In this document: piece after piece, positions 15,473 through 25,600 of the stretch | Layout of the letters: every line of letters begins with the position of its first letter | Numbering within the stretch: the stretch's first letter is position 1 | Origin: Prevotella sp. | GTDB lineage: Bacteria > Bacteroidota > Bacteroidia > Bacteroidales > Bacteroidaceae | Length of the DNA stretch: 64,000 nt | Assembly (NCBI GenBank): GCA_017650905.1 | Contig: JAGCDZ010000100.1 | Span: 62,001 to 126,000, forward strand | Direction of reading: 5' to 3' | Notes under the pieces: generated by a model | Told to the model about the DNA's origin: nothing | Databases searched by the model: none | What the model saw: the letters and a program-made list of their open reading frames with translations, nothing else | Made by a program: the position numbers and the translations under genes

Positions 15473-17203
15473 TTACATATCTTCTTCAGAAATGTCCTTT
15501 TCTTCTCCCCACATACCTCCATCTCTTGAGGCAGCCTTGCGGAACTCACTCGGGGTTAGTTTGTAATACCCACGAAAGACCTTGTTAAAATATGAACGAT
15601 TGATAAATCCCGACATATCCATTACCTCTGAAATAGTCTCTTCACTATTGGCTAGTAACTTGGCTGCATACTTTATACGATAGCTGTTTATAAACTCACT
15701 CACGGTCTGTCCATCAGAGCATTCGCGTACAGCATTGGCCACATATTTATAGTTGGTGCCAAGAATAGAAGCAAGATCCTCACGATTCAATTCTGGGTTA
15801 GTAAAGAGTTTCTGCTCCTCAACCACTTTGCACAACTTTAGAAAGAGTTGTTGAGTGGGACTAAGCTTTTCATTAGGACTTTTCCGAAACTGTATGATAT
15901 TCTCATTCTTCATTTCCAGTTTTTGTTGAATCTCCTCATATAACTCATGGTTCTTGCGTAGCAGTATTTTGTTCAACTTTCGCATCCGCAGTAATAGCCA
16001 GCCAATGAAAGACATCGCAAATAAAACGACCAATAAAACATACAGATAAACCTTATTCTTAAAAGAGGCTTCCTTGAGAGCCATCTCTTTCTTCTGGGTC
16101 TCATAAATAATAGAAAGCTCGGCTGCCTTGGTTTTCTTTTCATGAATTATGGCCGAATCGAGGGCGGTATGGAAAGGGATGGTCATGTTTAATGCATCTT
16201 TGATACGCCCGGCTTTCAGGTTGGCTTGAAAACGAGGGAGCACTCTTTCCCTATATACATCGAAACTATGTTCTGCTCCATCAGTAACCAAATAAGTGCT
16301 ATCCCATTGAGCATAGCAGTCAGCAGCCTCAGCATATCTTTCTGTTGCCATTAGATAACGTCCCCTCCACTTGATACCTGGCGGATTCTTGATTGTGTTG
16401 AAGTTAATATCATTATATATTTTAGCTGCCTCAGACTTTTGCCCGAGCGTATTCAAAATAACCGATTTTATAATTGCATAATAGGCTTTGCACTCTTCTG
16501 CATATATACTGCCAGGTAACTTAACATACTGATCCAGATGCTCCTTAGTGCGAATAATCCATTTCAAGGCCTCTTCGTAATCACCTGTCTCGTAAAGATG
16601 CTCGACAATATTAAGCGTCATGTAATACATATCGCTCCTATATACTATGTCCTTTACCTTTCCTTCTTCGGACTTGAGCGTATTGTAGGCCAACAGATAG
16701 TTTTTCATGGATTCTTCTTTCTGACCAAGATTCTGCTGGCAATAGGCAATGTTATTTAATAGAAAAGCCTTGTAAACGATTGGGAAATCGGGTTCCTGAT
16801 CCGCTTTGGCTATCATCTCGGTAGCTACACTGATTGAACCTTCCAAGTCGAGTTTCATATGACGTATGGCTGACAATCGGTAACCTGATTCTGCATAGAG
16901 ATTCCAGTCCTTGGCAGGCTCAACACACGCCTCGTATGCTTTCTTATAGTAATATTCCGCCAAATTCATCTGCCATCCTTCGTCATATGCTCTTCCTCTT
17001 ACGAAGTTAGCTTTAGCCGTAGTGATAGCACCTGCCCGTTCCAAACTGTCCGCAAAAGCGAGAGTTTTCTCCAAGTCATGATTTCTTACAGTGGCCGCTA
17101 TCAGACTGTCCACCTTATTTCTATCTGTAAAACTCTGCTCATGATTCCCTGTACACGCGGCCAAGGTCATCAACCCAGCAAATATAATAGTATTTGTTTT
17201 CAT
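15473..17203 (-). CDS. TPR-TM-AraC regulator with lipoprotein-like signal
   Basis: A 576-residue regulator. It opens with a lipobox-like signal (GLMTLAACTGN), followed by about 350 residues of TPR-like helical repeats, one membrane helix (about 390-415, YLYVLLVVLFAMSFIGWLLL), a coiled linker and a C-terminal AraC-type DNA-binding domain (about 480-565, ending FNKVFRGYYKLTPSEFRKA). The layout puts the TPR region in the periplasm and the HTH in the cytoplasm, so an outside signal can control transcription. Start 17203 was chosen because a perfect -7 box (17213-17220) lies directly before it. It diverges from fimbrial locus 1 and probably regulates it, by analogy with similar TPR/AraC regulators next to Bacteroidales surface loci. 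Confidence 0.85.
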   Translation of the reverse strand: MKTNTIIFAGLMTLAACTGNHEQSFTDRNKVDSLIAATVRNHDLEKTLAFADSLERAGAITTAKANFVRGRAYDEGWQMNLAEYYYKKAYEACVEPAKDWNLYAESGYRLSAIRHMKLDLEGSISVATEMIAKADQEPDFPIVYKAFLLNNIAYCQQNLGQKEESMKNYLLAYNTLKSEEGKVKDIVYRSDMYYMTLNIVEHLYETGDYEEALKWIIRTKEHLDQYVKLPGSIYAEECKAYYAIIKSVILNTLGQKSEAAKIYNDINFNTIKNPPGIKWRGRYLMATERYAEAADCYAQWDSTYLVTDGAEHSFDVYRERVLPRFQANLKAGRIKDALNMTIPFHTALDSAIIHEKKTKAAELSIIYETQKKEMALKEASFKNKVYLYVLLVVLFAMSFIGWLLLRMRKLNKILLRKNHELYEEIQQKLEMKNENIIQFRKSPNEKLSPTQQLFLKLCKVVEEQKLFTNPELNREDLASILGTNYKYVANAVRECSDGQTVSEFINSYRIKYAAKLLANSEETISEVMDMSGFINRSYFNKVFRGYYKLTPSEFRKAASRDGGMWGEEKDISEEDM

Positions 17204-17212
17204 TTCTGCCTG

Positions 17213-17220
17213 CAAAAATA
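17213..17220 (-). promoter_or_regulatory. -7 promoter box for the TPR-AraC regulator
   Basis: The minus strand reads TATTTTTG, matching TAnnTTTG, 10 bp before the ATG at 17203. Confidence 0.6.
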
Positions 17221-17291
17221 CGCCATTTTTAGTGGATTTTACCCTTGTTTTTGTATTTTTTATCCATAATTCCATATAGAATACAAAGTTT

Positions 17292-17320
17292 TCCAAATAG
17301 CACATGATTTAGTCCAAATA
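17292..17320 (+). promoter_or_regulatory. Pair of TCCAAATA direct repeats, candidate operator
   Basis: TCCAAATA occurs at 17292-17299 and 17313-17320, 21 bp apart, ending 27 bp before the -7 box of fimbrial locus 1. The spacing of two helical turns is typical of AraC-family half sites. Binding by the adjacent regulator is inferred. Confidence 0.5.
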
Positions 17321-17347
17321 CCAAACAACACTATCGGAAAAAGGCCG

Positions 17348-17355
17348 TATCTTTG
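17348..17355 (+). promoter_or_regulatory. -7 promoter box for fimbrial locus 1
   Basis: TATCTTTG matches TAnnTTTG. No TTTG is found 20 bp upstream, so an activator is probably needed. Confidence 0.65.
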
Positions 17356-17413
17356 TCGCAGTTTTCACTAACAACTATTAAAATATAATTGACGAACAAG
17401 AGTATCTCTAAAT

Positions 17414-18643
17414 ATGAGACAGAATAAAACATTAATTGTAATAATGTTGTTCACGGTGATAGCAGCTTGCTTACCGTTGTCGGCTATAGGGCAAACAGAT
17501 ACGCTATACGTGCAGTATCGTGTCGGACAATCTGAAATTGACCTCAATTATGCAGATAACGGGCAGAAGATAGATGCTTTTGTCAATCACGTGCTTCGTC
17601 ACCATGGTCATAGGAATCCCGATGAGTTGCAATTAACTATCTATGCTGGTGCCTCTCCCGAGGGTCCTGCCGAACTGAATCGCCGTTTGGGTGAGCAACG
17701 TGGACTTTCTCTTCGCCGCGAGCTCGAGAAACGGCTCGACGGATTGGTAGGACATTATTCTATTATCAATCAGGGGGCGCGCTGGGGTGCGCTTTTTGAG
17801 GCAATCGAACGTAGTCAGGAGCCTTGGCGTTATGAAGTCCTTCTTATTCTTGGCAAACGTCCGGAGACAAACGACTGGCAGTCCGACAAGCGAGAACAGT
17901 TGTTGCATAAGCTTGACAATGGTAAGGTATGGCGCGAACTCAACAGCCGCTACCTGCCCATTTTACGCAGTTCAGGTTCCGCGATTATCGCATCTGTCAA
18001 AGAACCCGTGCGTTACACACGCGATACTATAGTGGTACGCGATACTATTATTTATCTGCCTGAACCCTGCCCACAGTTTGAGCCACCTATCAGCCTTGAT
18101 CCAGCTTTGGCCATCAAGACCAACCTGCTGTTGTGGGGTGTCATAGCACCAAATATTCAGATAGAACGTTCGTTGGGTAACACAAATCACTGGAGTATCG
18201 AGGGAGAAGTGTTCTGTCCTTGGTGGACGTGGAGTCACAATGCACATGCGGAGCAGTTCTTAAATGTGGGTATTGAATTGCGCTATTGGTTGGGCAACCG
18301 AGAGAAGCATCACACGATTGACGGCTGGCATATTGGCGGCGGATTGGCAGCAGGCTACTACGATTTTGAGTGGAAACGCAGTGAGGGCTGGCAAGGTGAA
18401 TACCTAAACATCTATTGTAATATTGGCTATCAGCACCGATTCGGGCGCCGCAACCAATGGCTGGTTGACGGAGGCTTGGCTCTCGGCTATATCCCCACGA
18501 AATATCGTCATTATCTGGGTAGTTCCACCTTCCCAGAAGGTTATGAGGAAAAATACGATGACCACCTAATGTGGCAAGATACCGGCTGGAAGCACATCAT
18601 TGGGGCTACTCATGTGAACTTCACACTGGGTTACGTCTTTTGA
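17414..18643 (+). CDS. OmpA-like/DUF3575 outer-membrane protein of fimbrial locus 1
   Basis: A 409-residue protein with a signal peptide. Residues about 30-130 resemble an OmpA-type periplasmic domain (GQSEIDLNY, then AGASPEGPAELNRRLGEQRG), which usually holds peptidoglycan. The C-terminal 180 residues match DUF3575 (AIKTNLLLWGVIAPNIQIE, WWTWSHN, LRYWLG, GYQHRFG), a predicted small outer-membrane barrel. DUF3575 genes commonly start Bacteroidales fimbrial operons, and this one is followed by DUF5119 and fimbrillin genes. It may anchor or help assemble the fimbriae; direct evidence is lacking. The locus 2 counterpart at 56743 lacks the OmpA-like part. Confidence 0.85.
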   Translation: MRQNKTLIVIMLFTVIAACLPLSAIGQTDTLYVQYRVGQSEIDLNYADNGQKIDAFVNHVLRHHGHRNPDELQLTIYAGASPEGPAELNRRLGEQRGLSLRRELEKRLDGLVGHYSIINQGARWGALFEAIERSQEPWRYEVLLILGKRPETNDWQSDKREQLLHKLDNGKVWRELNSRYLPILRSSGSAIIASVKEPVRYTRDTIVVRDTIIYLPEPCPQFEPPISLDPALAIKTNLLLWGVIAPNIQIERSLGNTNHWSIEGEVFCPWWTWSHNAHAEQFLNVGIELRYWLGNREKHHTIDGWHIGGGLAAGYYDFEWKRSEGWQGEYLNIYCNIGYQHRFGRRNQWLVDGGLALGYIPTKYRHYLGSSTFPEGYEEKYDDHLMWQDTGWKHIIGATHVNFTLGYVF

Positions 18644-18681
18644 TGTTAAGTAATTATACTTTTTAAACTTCAGAAAGAAAG

Positions 18682-19803
18682 ATGAAAGGTTTTCATAACA
18701 TAAACGGCATTCGGGTGCTCCTATATCATGGGGTAATGCTGACATTGCTTTTGCTTGTGCTGATCATAACGGGTTGCCGCCGTGAGCTTTACCTCTATGC
18801 AGACCAGTTCAAGCAGGTCAGGCTCGACGTAGACTGGCGAGACTACCAGCAGCCCGACCCCCAGGGCATGACAGCATGGTTTTTCCCAGAGAATTACATC
18901 CACGACTCTTTCCGCCACACGACCCATGAGGTGCGTTCCACTGAGTTGTATCTTGGTATGGGAAACTATACGGGCGTGGTCATTGACTATTCCCCAGAGG
19001 AGATGTCACACCAGAAGTTCATTGGAATGGAGAAGAAGGAGACCGCTAAAGTGGAGGTCGTACCCACTTCCTACCAACCCGAATCAGGAGATGAGCTTTT
19101 TGAGCCAACACTCTATCATGAACTACTGCCCATTGACAGCAATACAGGACTTTGCACCGTTATGGATCAGCCGCAGTGGATGGCCTGTGACATTGTGAAC
19201 GATATGAACATCAACACAGGTAAATATGCCGAATATATTCCCTATGATGAGCGTGATGAATATCAGCAAACCCTCGAAATGCAAGTATTCAACGCCCAGC
19301 CCAAATCAATTATCTGGAAGCTTCGTATATATGTCTATGTTAAAGGCATCTATTATCTCAGCAGCGTAAAAGGAAGCATCATGGGCATGGCCGACGGAAA
19401 CTACCTTGCACTCGGTAGCCATTCCAACACCCCCTGCCTGCATGAACTGAACGACTGGGAGAGTAAGACTATGGCCAACGAGCTTGGAATCACCTCTAAC
19501 GAAGGCTATGTGGCCATTACCATCAATACGTTTGGACTCATGAACCGTATCTATGCCGAGGATGATCTGGTACTTAATCTTCGTTTCCTGCTGCGTGACC
19601 GTGAGACAGTTGTCACATACCACTACAATGTAGGACACTTTATCGACATCTTCGAAGATCAGTTGGTGGCTCGCATCGATTTGACGAAAGATCGCATCGA
19701 AGGACTACCCGACTTACCCTATGCTGAACCATACAATGGAGCAGGATTCGATGGCATCGTTGTTCCCTGGGAGGAAGGTGCAGAGGCCGACGTAACATTC
19801 TGA
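18682..19803 (+). CDS. DUF5119 lipoprotein of fimbrial locus 1
   Basis: A 373-residue lipoprotein (LIITGCRRE lipobox at about 28-36). It follows the DUF3575 gene by 38 bp and precedes two fimbrillin genes. Features typical of DUF5119 are the start of the mature chain (ELYLYAD..VRLDVDW), TAWFFP, and a C-terminal DGIVVPW motif. Proteins of this kind resemble the fimbrillin fold and are thought to be minor fimbrial or anchor subunits. Function is inferred from the conserved gene order, which repeats in locus 2. Confidence 0.8.
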   Translation: MKGFHNINGIRVLLYHGVMLTLLLLVLIITGCRRELYLYADQFKQVRLDVDWRDYQQPDPQGMTAWFFPENYIHDSFRHTTHEVRSTELYLGMGNYTGVVIDYSPEEMSHQKFIGMEKKETAKVEVVPTSYQPESGDELFEPTLYHELLPIDSNTGLCTVMDQPQWMACDIVNDMNINTGKYAEYIPYDERDEYQQTLEMQVFNAQPKSIIWKLRIYVYVKGIYYLSSVKGSIMGMADGNYLALGSHSNTPCLHELNDWESKTMANELGITSNEGYVAITINTFGLMNRIYAEDDLVLNLRFLLRDRETVVTYHYNVGHFIDIFEDQLVARIDLTKDRIEGLPDLPYAEPYNGAGFDGIVVPWEEGAEADVTF

Positions 19804-19876
19804 CCTTTTTCAAATACAAGACTAATTCAATTTAGAATACTATATTACCCTATTTATTAATTAAAACAATTAAACT

Positions 19877-21403
19877 ATGAAGAGAATTTTTTTATTAGTA
19901 GCAACAGCCGCCATGTTTGCGGCATGTTCTCAAACTGAAGAGCTGGCATCCCTTGACAAAAACAAGGACGCAAGCCAAGAGGCTGTAGGCTTTGATGTCT
20001 ATGCACCTATTACACGTGCAGGAACAGCAGGTGAAATTACGACCGCATCCCTCAAAACAGGAGATCATAAAGATGCTGGTTTTGGTGTATTCGGCTATTA
20101 CTCTGACAATGAGCAATACAGTGTGTATCTCAAGCCAAACTTTATGTATAACCAACAAGTATTATGGGATGGAAACATATGGAAATACGAGCCTGCAAAA
20201 TATTGGCCCAACGAGTTTGGCACAGATGCGACCAGTGAGGATGTTGACTATCTGTCGTTCTTTGCATATGCACCCTACGTGAAGTTTATACCCTCATCAG
20301 GTGCTGTGGATGTGTCAAAGGTTGTCTTAAACGCAAATGATCATACTGGTGTTGCGATGGATACTCAGGAGAAAGTTGACGCAGAAATAGAATTCCTTCA
20401 GAAGAAGAACATCATCGGTACTATCCGTAATACCAGTACTGGTGATCCGATGATTAAATATGCTGTGGACTGGAACCCCGCAACGTCTGTCGATCTGTTA
20501 TGGGGTGTAGCACCAACAAACGTATCTTACTCCACCATCGATAATAATTCGACCAGTGTTGACCCAGGTAAGCCATATATTAATATGCTGAAGATGAAAA
20601 ATGGCGAAAAGGTAAAATTCTTACTGTGTCACGCCTTAGCATGGTTGAATGTGCAAATTGATGCCGATTTTAACAGCGAGGGAACAGGCGGTGCTAATGG
20701 TACTGTTCATGGTACTACCAAGGACTTTACCGATGGCCATACAAAAATTTGGATACGTTCTATCACTTTCGACGGATTCGCAGCACAAGGTTCACTGAAC
20801 CTGAATAATGAATCGACAACCACCTTAGGTTCGGCCACCGTGGGCCTTGCCAAATGGATGGATATTTCTGGTGCTAATGAGTTAGAGACAGGTTCTGTCA
20901 CCATTTACGATGGTCGTAAGGATGGCGGCGAAGGTGTAGAAAGTAACGAGGCAACCAGTGAGAAGCCGCATACGTTGAATCCTCAACTCATACAGACCAA
21001 ACAATACTTAAGCAGTTCTAATCCTTATGCTGCTGGTGGAACCTTAGAGGAAGGAGACCATCACACAGGCGTAACCAAAACACCCCAGAACTTGTTCGAA
21101 TCAACAAATGCAACTGACCAGATTTATGTCATTCCCACCAGCGAGAAAGTGAATGTAACCATTGTCTATGACGTAGAAACGGCAGATGAGAATCTGGCAA
21201 CCTATCTTTCCGATGGTTTAACACGCGGAAGCTCTATCCAGAACCGTATCTCCAAACTTGATGTGTTCAGTGCCAAACTGGAGGCAGGAAAGAAGTATAC
21301 ACTGAAGCTGCACCTCGGTATGACCGACGTTAAGTTTGATGCTGAAGTACAGGAGTGGGAGACTGGTTTAGATGCGGACTCTAACCTCCCCTTCAATCAC
21401 TAA
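19877..21403 (+). CDS. Fimbrillin-family lipoprotein (locus 1, first)
   Basis: A 508-residue lipoprotein (AAMFAACSQTEE lipobox). It has the fimbrillin signatures: TRAG after a short linker, GFGVFGYYSDN, NFMYNQQVLWDG, WKYEPAKYWPN and FFAYAPYV. In this superfamily the precursor is lipidated, exported, cleaved by an outer-membrane protease after an arginine near the N-terminus, and polymerised by strand exchange. Arg within PITRAG is a candidate cleavage site. A hairpin terminator follows, so the downstream fimbrillin may be expressed at a lower level, as expected if this one is the main shaft subunit. Confidence 0.88.
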   Translation: MKRIFLLVATAAMFAACSQTEELASLDKNKDASQEAVGFDVYAPITRAGTAGEITTASLKTGDHKDAGFGVFGYYSDNEQYSVYLKPNFMYNQQVLWDGNIWKYEPAKYWPNEFGTDATSEDVDYLSFFAYAPYVKFIPSSGAVDVSKVVLNANDHTGVAMDTQEKVDAEIEFLQKKNIIGTIRNTSTGDPMIKYAVDWNPATSVDLLWGVAPTNVSYSTIDNNSTSVDPGKPYINMLKMKNGEKVKFLLCHALAWLNVQIDADFNSEGTGGANGTVHGTTKDFTDGHTKIWIRSITFDGFAAQGSLNLNNESTTTLGSATVGLAKWMDISGANELETGSVTIYDGRKDGGEGVESNEATSEKPHTLNPQLIQTKQYLSSSNPYAAGGTLEEGDHHTGVTKTPQNLFESTNATDQIYVIPTSEKVNVTIVYDVETADENLATYLSDGLTRGSSIQNRISKLDVFSAKLEAGKKYTLKLHLGMTDVKFDAEVQEWETGLDADSNLPFNH

Positions 21404-21421
21404 TCACATTTATACCTATAC

Positions 21422-21459
21422 AAGAGAGGCTGCCTATTATGGGCGGGCGGCCTCTCTTT
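21422..21459 (+). terminator. Hairpin between the two locus 1 fimbrillin genes
   Basis: AAGAGAGGC pairs with GCCTCTCTT, extended by GCC/GGC, with a 10-nt or so loop and a short T run. It probably reduces read-through into the next gene. Confidence 0.7.
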
Positions 21460-21498
21460 CACTTATGAATATTTAAGTCCAATAACCAAAAAGAGAAG

Positions 21499-22626
21499 AT
21501 GAAGAGACGATACATACTATGGGTAATGGCTGCCGCACTTTTGGCAGCTTGTAACAATGATGCTGACGAGACGGAGAACGGATACGTGCCGTCGACGGAG
21601 GCCATTGTTTTCGACGCAAGCACGGATGAAGGACTGACGACACGTGCACTAGGCGAAATCAGCGACGACGACGCCCTTCGAGTGAAGAGTTTTGGCGTGT
21701 TTGCCAGCTATACCCATAACGTAAAATACGAGAATACCTCTGTATCGCCCGACTTCATGTATAACCAACAAGTAACATACGATGGATCGTGGAAGTATGC
21801 TCCCACGAAATACTGGCCTAACAACGTGGAGGAAGACAATACAACTCCACGAGAATACATCACCTTCTTTGCATACGCTCCCTACGAGGGCAACCCAGAC
21901 GGTTCAAAATGCATTGCCACCTTCTCAGAGAAATACGACCTCGGCGACCCCTGGCTTGTCTATAAACTTGCACAAGACCCTTGGAGCGCCACCAATCCAC
22001 AGGTAGACCTACTCTACGGCGTAAATGCTGACAATAATGAACCCTGGTACGACCAAAAAAAGCCAGATAATGCTGACAAGATTAAATTCACCTTTAAGCA
22101 TGCCCTCAGTTGTATCGGCGATCTAATATCTATCAAAATGGGCAATGATCTCAGCGACAGGATTGCCGGCTACGCAACCATCACCATCAACAAGGTGATA
22201 ATCAACTATACCAACCTTACCAGCAAGGCACGCCTTGTGCTTAACAGTCAAGAAACACCCGACTGGAAACAAATCGTATCTGGCGATGTCACCACTTCAC
22301 GTACGCTTACCATCAACACAGCCGTCGCACTGACCACAACTTCTACTGATATTTCTACAGGCCAAGGCCTGTTCTACATACCCCTGCAAGTGGATATCGC
22401 TCCCCAACGGGCAGACATCACTGTGGAATATACTGTCAATGTCACTGCGGGAGGTACTTACACAGGTACAGCCACCGGAAGCTTTGACCTATCTACGGAT
22501 GTCGGGCAAATTGGCAAAAAACAAGCCATTGCCCTCACTCTCAATAAAGATCTCGACCTGGCTCACCTTGTCTACGCTCTCACCAGCGACTCTGCCACCG
22601 AACCATCCTACGTACGTAAACGCTAA
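21499..22626 (+). CDS. Fimbrillin-family lipoprotein (locus 1, second)
   Basis: A 375-residue lipoprotein (ALLAACNND lipobox). It shares the same ordered motifs as the preceding protein: TTRALG, KSFGVFASYTHN, DFMYNQQVTYDG, WKYAPTKYWPNN and FFAYAPYEG. It is shorter, which fits an accessory or tip subunit. It sits after a probable attenuating hairpin and just before the large surface protein gene, with 15 bp between the stop and the next start. Confidence 0.87.
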   Translation: MKRRYILWVMAAALLAACNNDADETENGYVPSTEAIVFDASTDEGLTTRALGEISDDDALRVKSFGVFASYTHNVKYENTSVSPDFMYNQQVTYDGSWKYAPTKYWPNNVEEDNTTPREYITFFAYAPYEGNPDGSKCIATFSEKYDLGDPWLVYKLAQDPWSATNPQVDLLYGVNADNNEPWYDQKKPDNADKIKFTFKHALSCIGDLISIKMGNDLSDRIAGYATITINKVIINYTNLTSKARLVLNSQETPDWKQIVSGDVTTSRTLTINTAVALTTTSTDISTGQGLFYIPLQVDIAPQRADITVEYTVNVTAGGTYTGTATGSFDLSTDVGQIGKKQAIALTLNKDLDLAHLVYALTSDSATEPSYVRKR

Positions 22627-22641
22627 AGAAGGAGGAACTGA

Positions 22642-25600
22642 ATGATGAAGAAATATATTCTTACACTGATGATATTGCTGCTCGCAGGAGCTAATGCGGC
22701 ATGGGGAGAAAACGTTGTGAAAATCGATGACACTGAATACGCAACACTGCAGGCGGCTATTAATGCTGTGACAATGGGTGAAGCGACAACCATTGAGTTT
22801 ATTAGCTCAAATACTGCAGTATCAGGAGATGGCTTCCAGATTCCTGATGGGACATCAGGCAGGAACATCACCATCGACTTTAAAGGTTGTACCTATACCG
22901 TGACTGGTGGGGCTGTTGGTTCATCGGGTACTATCAATCAGTGTATGCATTTTGCCTCAGGTAACACCTTGACTCTGAAAAATGGTACAATCAATGTTCA
23001 GGAAAATCTCAGCAGCATCAAAATCATGATGCAAAACTATTGTAACCTGACCCTTGACGACATTTACATTGATTGTTCCAATGTCATTACGCAGACCTAT
23101 GGACCAAGCTATGGTGAATGGGAAGATAGAACAAGACCTGTTTTTAATTTCAATGCAGGTACATCAACCATTACTAATTCCACAATTACTTTCAACAACA
23201 ATGACCAGTTTGGTGTCCTGATTGATCAAGAAGGATCTGCAGGAAACCTGATCATTAGCGGAAGCACAACCATCAATGGTAACGTGACCGCATTAGGCGG
23301 CATTGCCACGATTAATAACGAAGCTACGATTAACGGCAATGTGTTAGTTGACAAAGTAGAGGATAACCAAGCTACAGGTACTATTACCATTAATGGTGGA
23401 ACGATTAACGGAAGTGCCCAATCTAAGAATGGTGTTTCATCATTGATTATTCCTGCCGGAAGTACAGCCGCATTCCCCAATGCAGTGGCAAAAGTTCTAA
23501 ATACCAGCAATACAGCAAGATGTTATACTACAAACTTTGAGGATGCTTTTGCCACAGTCCAAGAAGGCGAGACCATCGAGCTGCTGAAAGATGCCGCTTT
23601 GACAGGTGACGTCACATTGGACAAGTCATTTAATCTGGACTTCAAAAACTACGCTATCAACCTGAATGGTCATACCATCAAGTTAGTACAAGGTGCAACC
23701 ATCAAGACAAACAAACAGACGAACATCTTTACGGCTGTGGATGATGATTATATTGTCACGATGGAGAATAGTGGTGAAATAGACTTCCCATACGCATACA
23801 GCGAGATGATAAATATTAACACCGCGAACTTCACCGTAACAGTAGCTCCTATAACTTACGATGGTCTGAACCACAAGATTGGCGGTTCAAATCCAGTGAA
23901 GGTGAAAATATATGATGTTGTTAGCGAAGATGAATTGGATCCTAATAAGTTTGAAATCAGCATGCTGCCTTATACCAGTTATGATGCAGATGACTTCCCA
24001 AATCCTTCAGAGGATGTCTATAAGTATGCCTACACCTACATCAATGCCATCACCATCAAGGGTAAGCCAGATGAAGGTTATGCAGGAAGCATCACTGTTG
24101 ATTTCGTCATCAGCCCGCGTAACATTAATGACGTAACCGTCAAGGGACATAGTCAGCCATACACAGAAACGGGATATACCACTGATGACAATGAAACCAC
24201 AGGTATCAAAAAGCTCGTCACACTGAAGTATAACAATAATACTTTGGTCGTTTCTACTGATTACACCATTGACGTTGCCGCCAACACTTATAAGAATGCA
24301 GGAACATACCCAGAGGCCATCACCCTCACAGCCGTCGAAGGCGGAAACTTCACTGGCACACGCAAGGTTGATTTCACCATTGGAGGAGACAACGATATTG
24401 CTGCATGTAATATCACAGCTACGGTAGTCTATAACGGTAGCACCCAAACGCCTACTGGAGCAGGTACTACCCCTACCATCATCGTCAGGGATGGAAGTAC
24501 CAATGCGCTTCTGGTTCAGGATACCGACTACGAGTTGGAAGTTGCCACTTATGATTACAAGGATGCACAGACATACAGTGGTGCTGTCACCATCCGTGGT
24601 ATAGGCGACTACTACAACACGAAAGTTGTTGATTACATCATCACACCGAAGGACATTGCTGATTGCACCATCAATGCCAGCACACCGTTCACTGGTTCAG
24701 TAATCAACCCCGCCAATGTTGTTACTGTACAGGACGGCACAACGTCATTGGCTGTTAATACCGATTATACACTGACAGTCTCAAACGGTTATACTTACCT
24801 GAACCCACAGACTTATGCTAACGCCATCACCGTCACTGGTATGAAAAACTACACAGGTACTGTGACCAAGGATTTCACCATTACAAGTGCGAACAGCATA
24901 AACATTGCTGACGGCAAGCTGCTCGTCACATCGAATGCCATCTATTCGGGTAAAACGCAGGTGCCCAGTACTACTACCATCACGGTGAAATACGATGGTG
25001 CAGTGTTAGATACAGAGCACTATAATATTACGTATGCTCCCAACGTTCTTGATGTTGATGGTACAACTGAAATTGGCTATAAGGATGCGCAGACCTATAG
25101 CCGTGCCATTACCATCTCCGCCAAAGGAACAACCTACTATGGTTCTGTCACTGCTGACTACGTCATTGCGCCACGTAACATGAACCAGGTGACGGCAACG
25201 GAAGTGAAGAAGATGACGTGGACGGGAGAAAACTTGACACCGATTATTAATGGTAACAATGCGACCACGAATATCAACTTGACTTACGATAACTACAAGC
25301 TCGTAGCAAACGACACAAAGATGGACTATACGTACACCTCTGATCCGACACCCATTAAGGATCCTGGAACCTATACCATCACTTTCGAGGGTCGAGGCAA
25401 CTTTACGGGCACCAAGCAGTTGGAGGTGCATGTCCAAAAGAGTATCGCTGATGCAACAATCACCATGAATATTGACAAGGTTATTTTGCCTAACAATACA
25501 ATATGGAATTCTACTTGGAATGATTTGCCGCTTATCGTAAATGACGGTACAGTGCCACTGACAATCGGCACCGACTACGATGTGAAGGTGTATTCAACGG

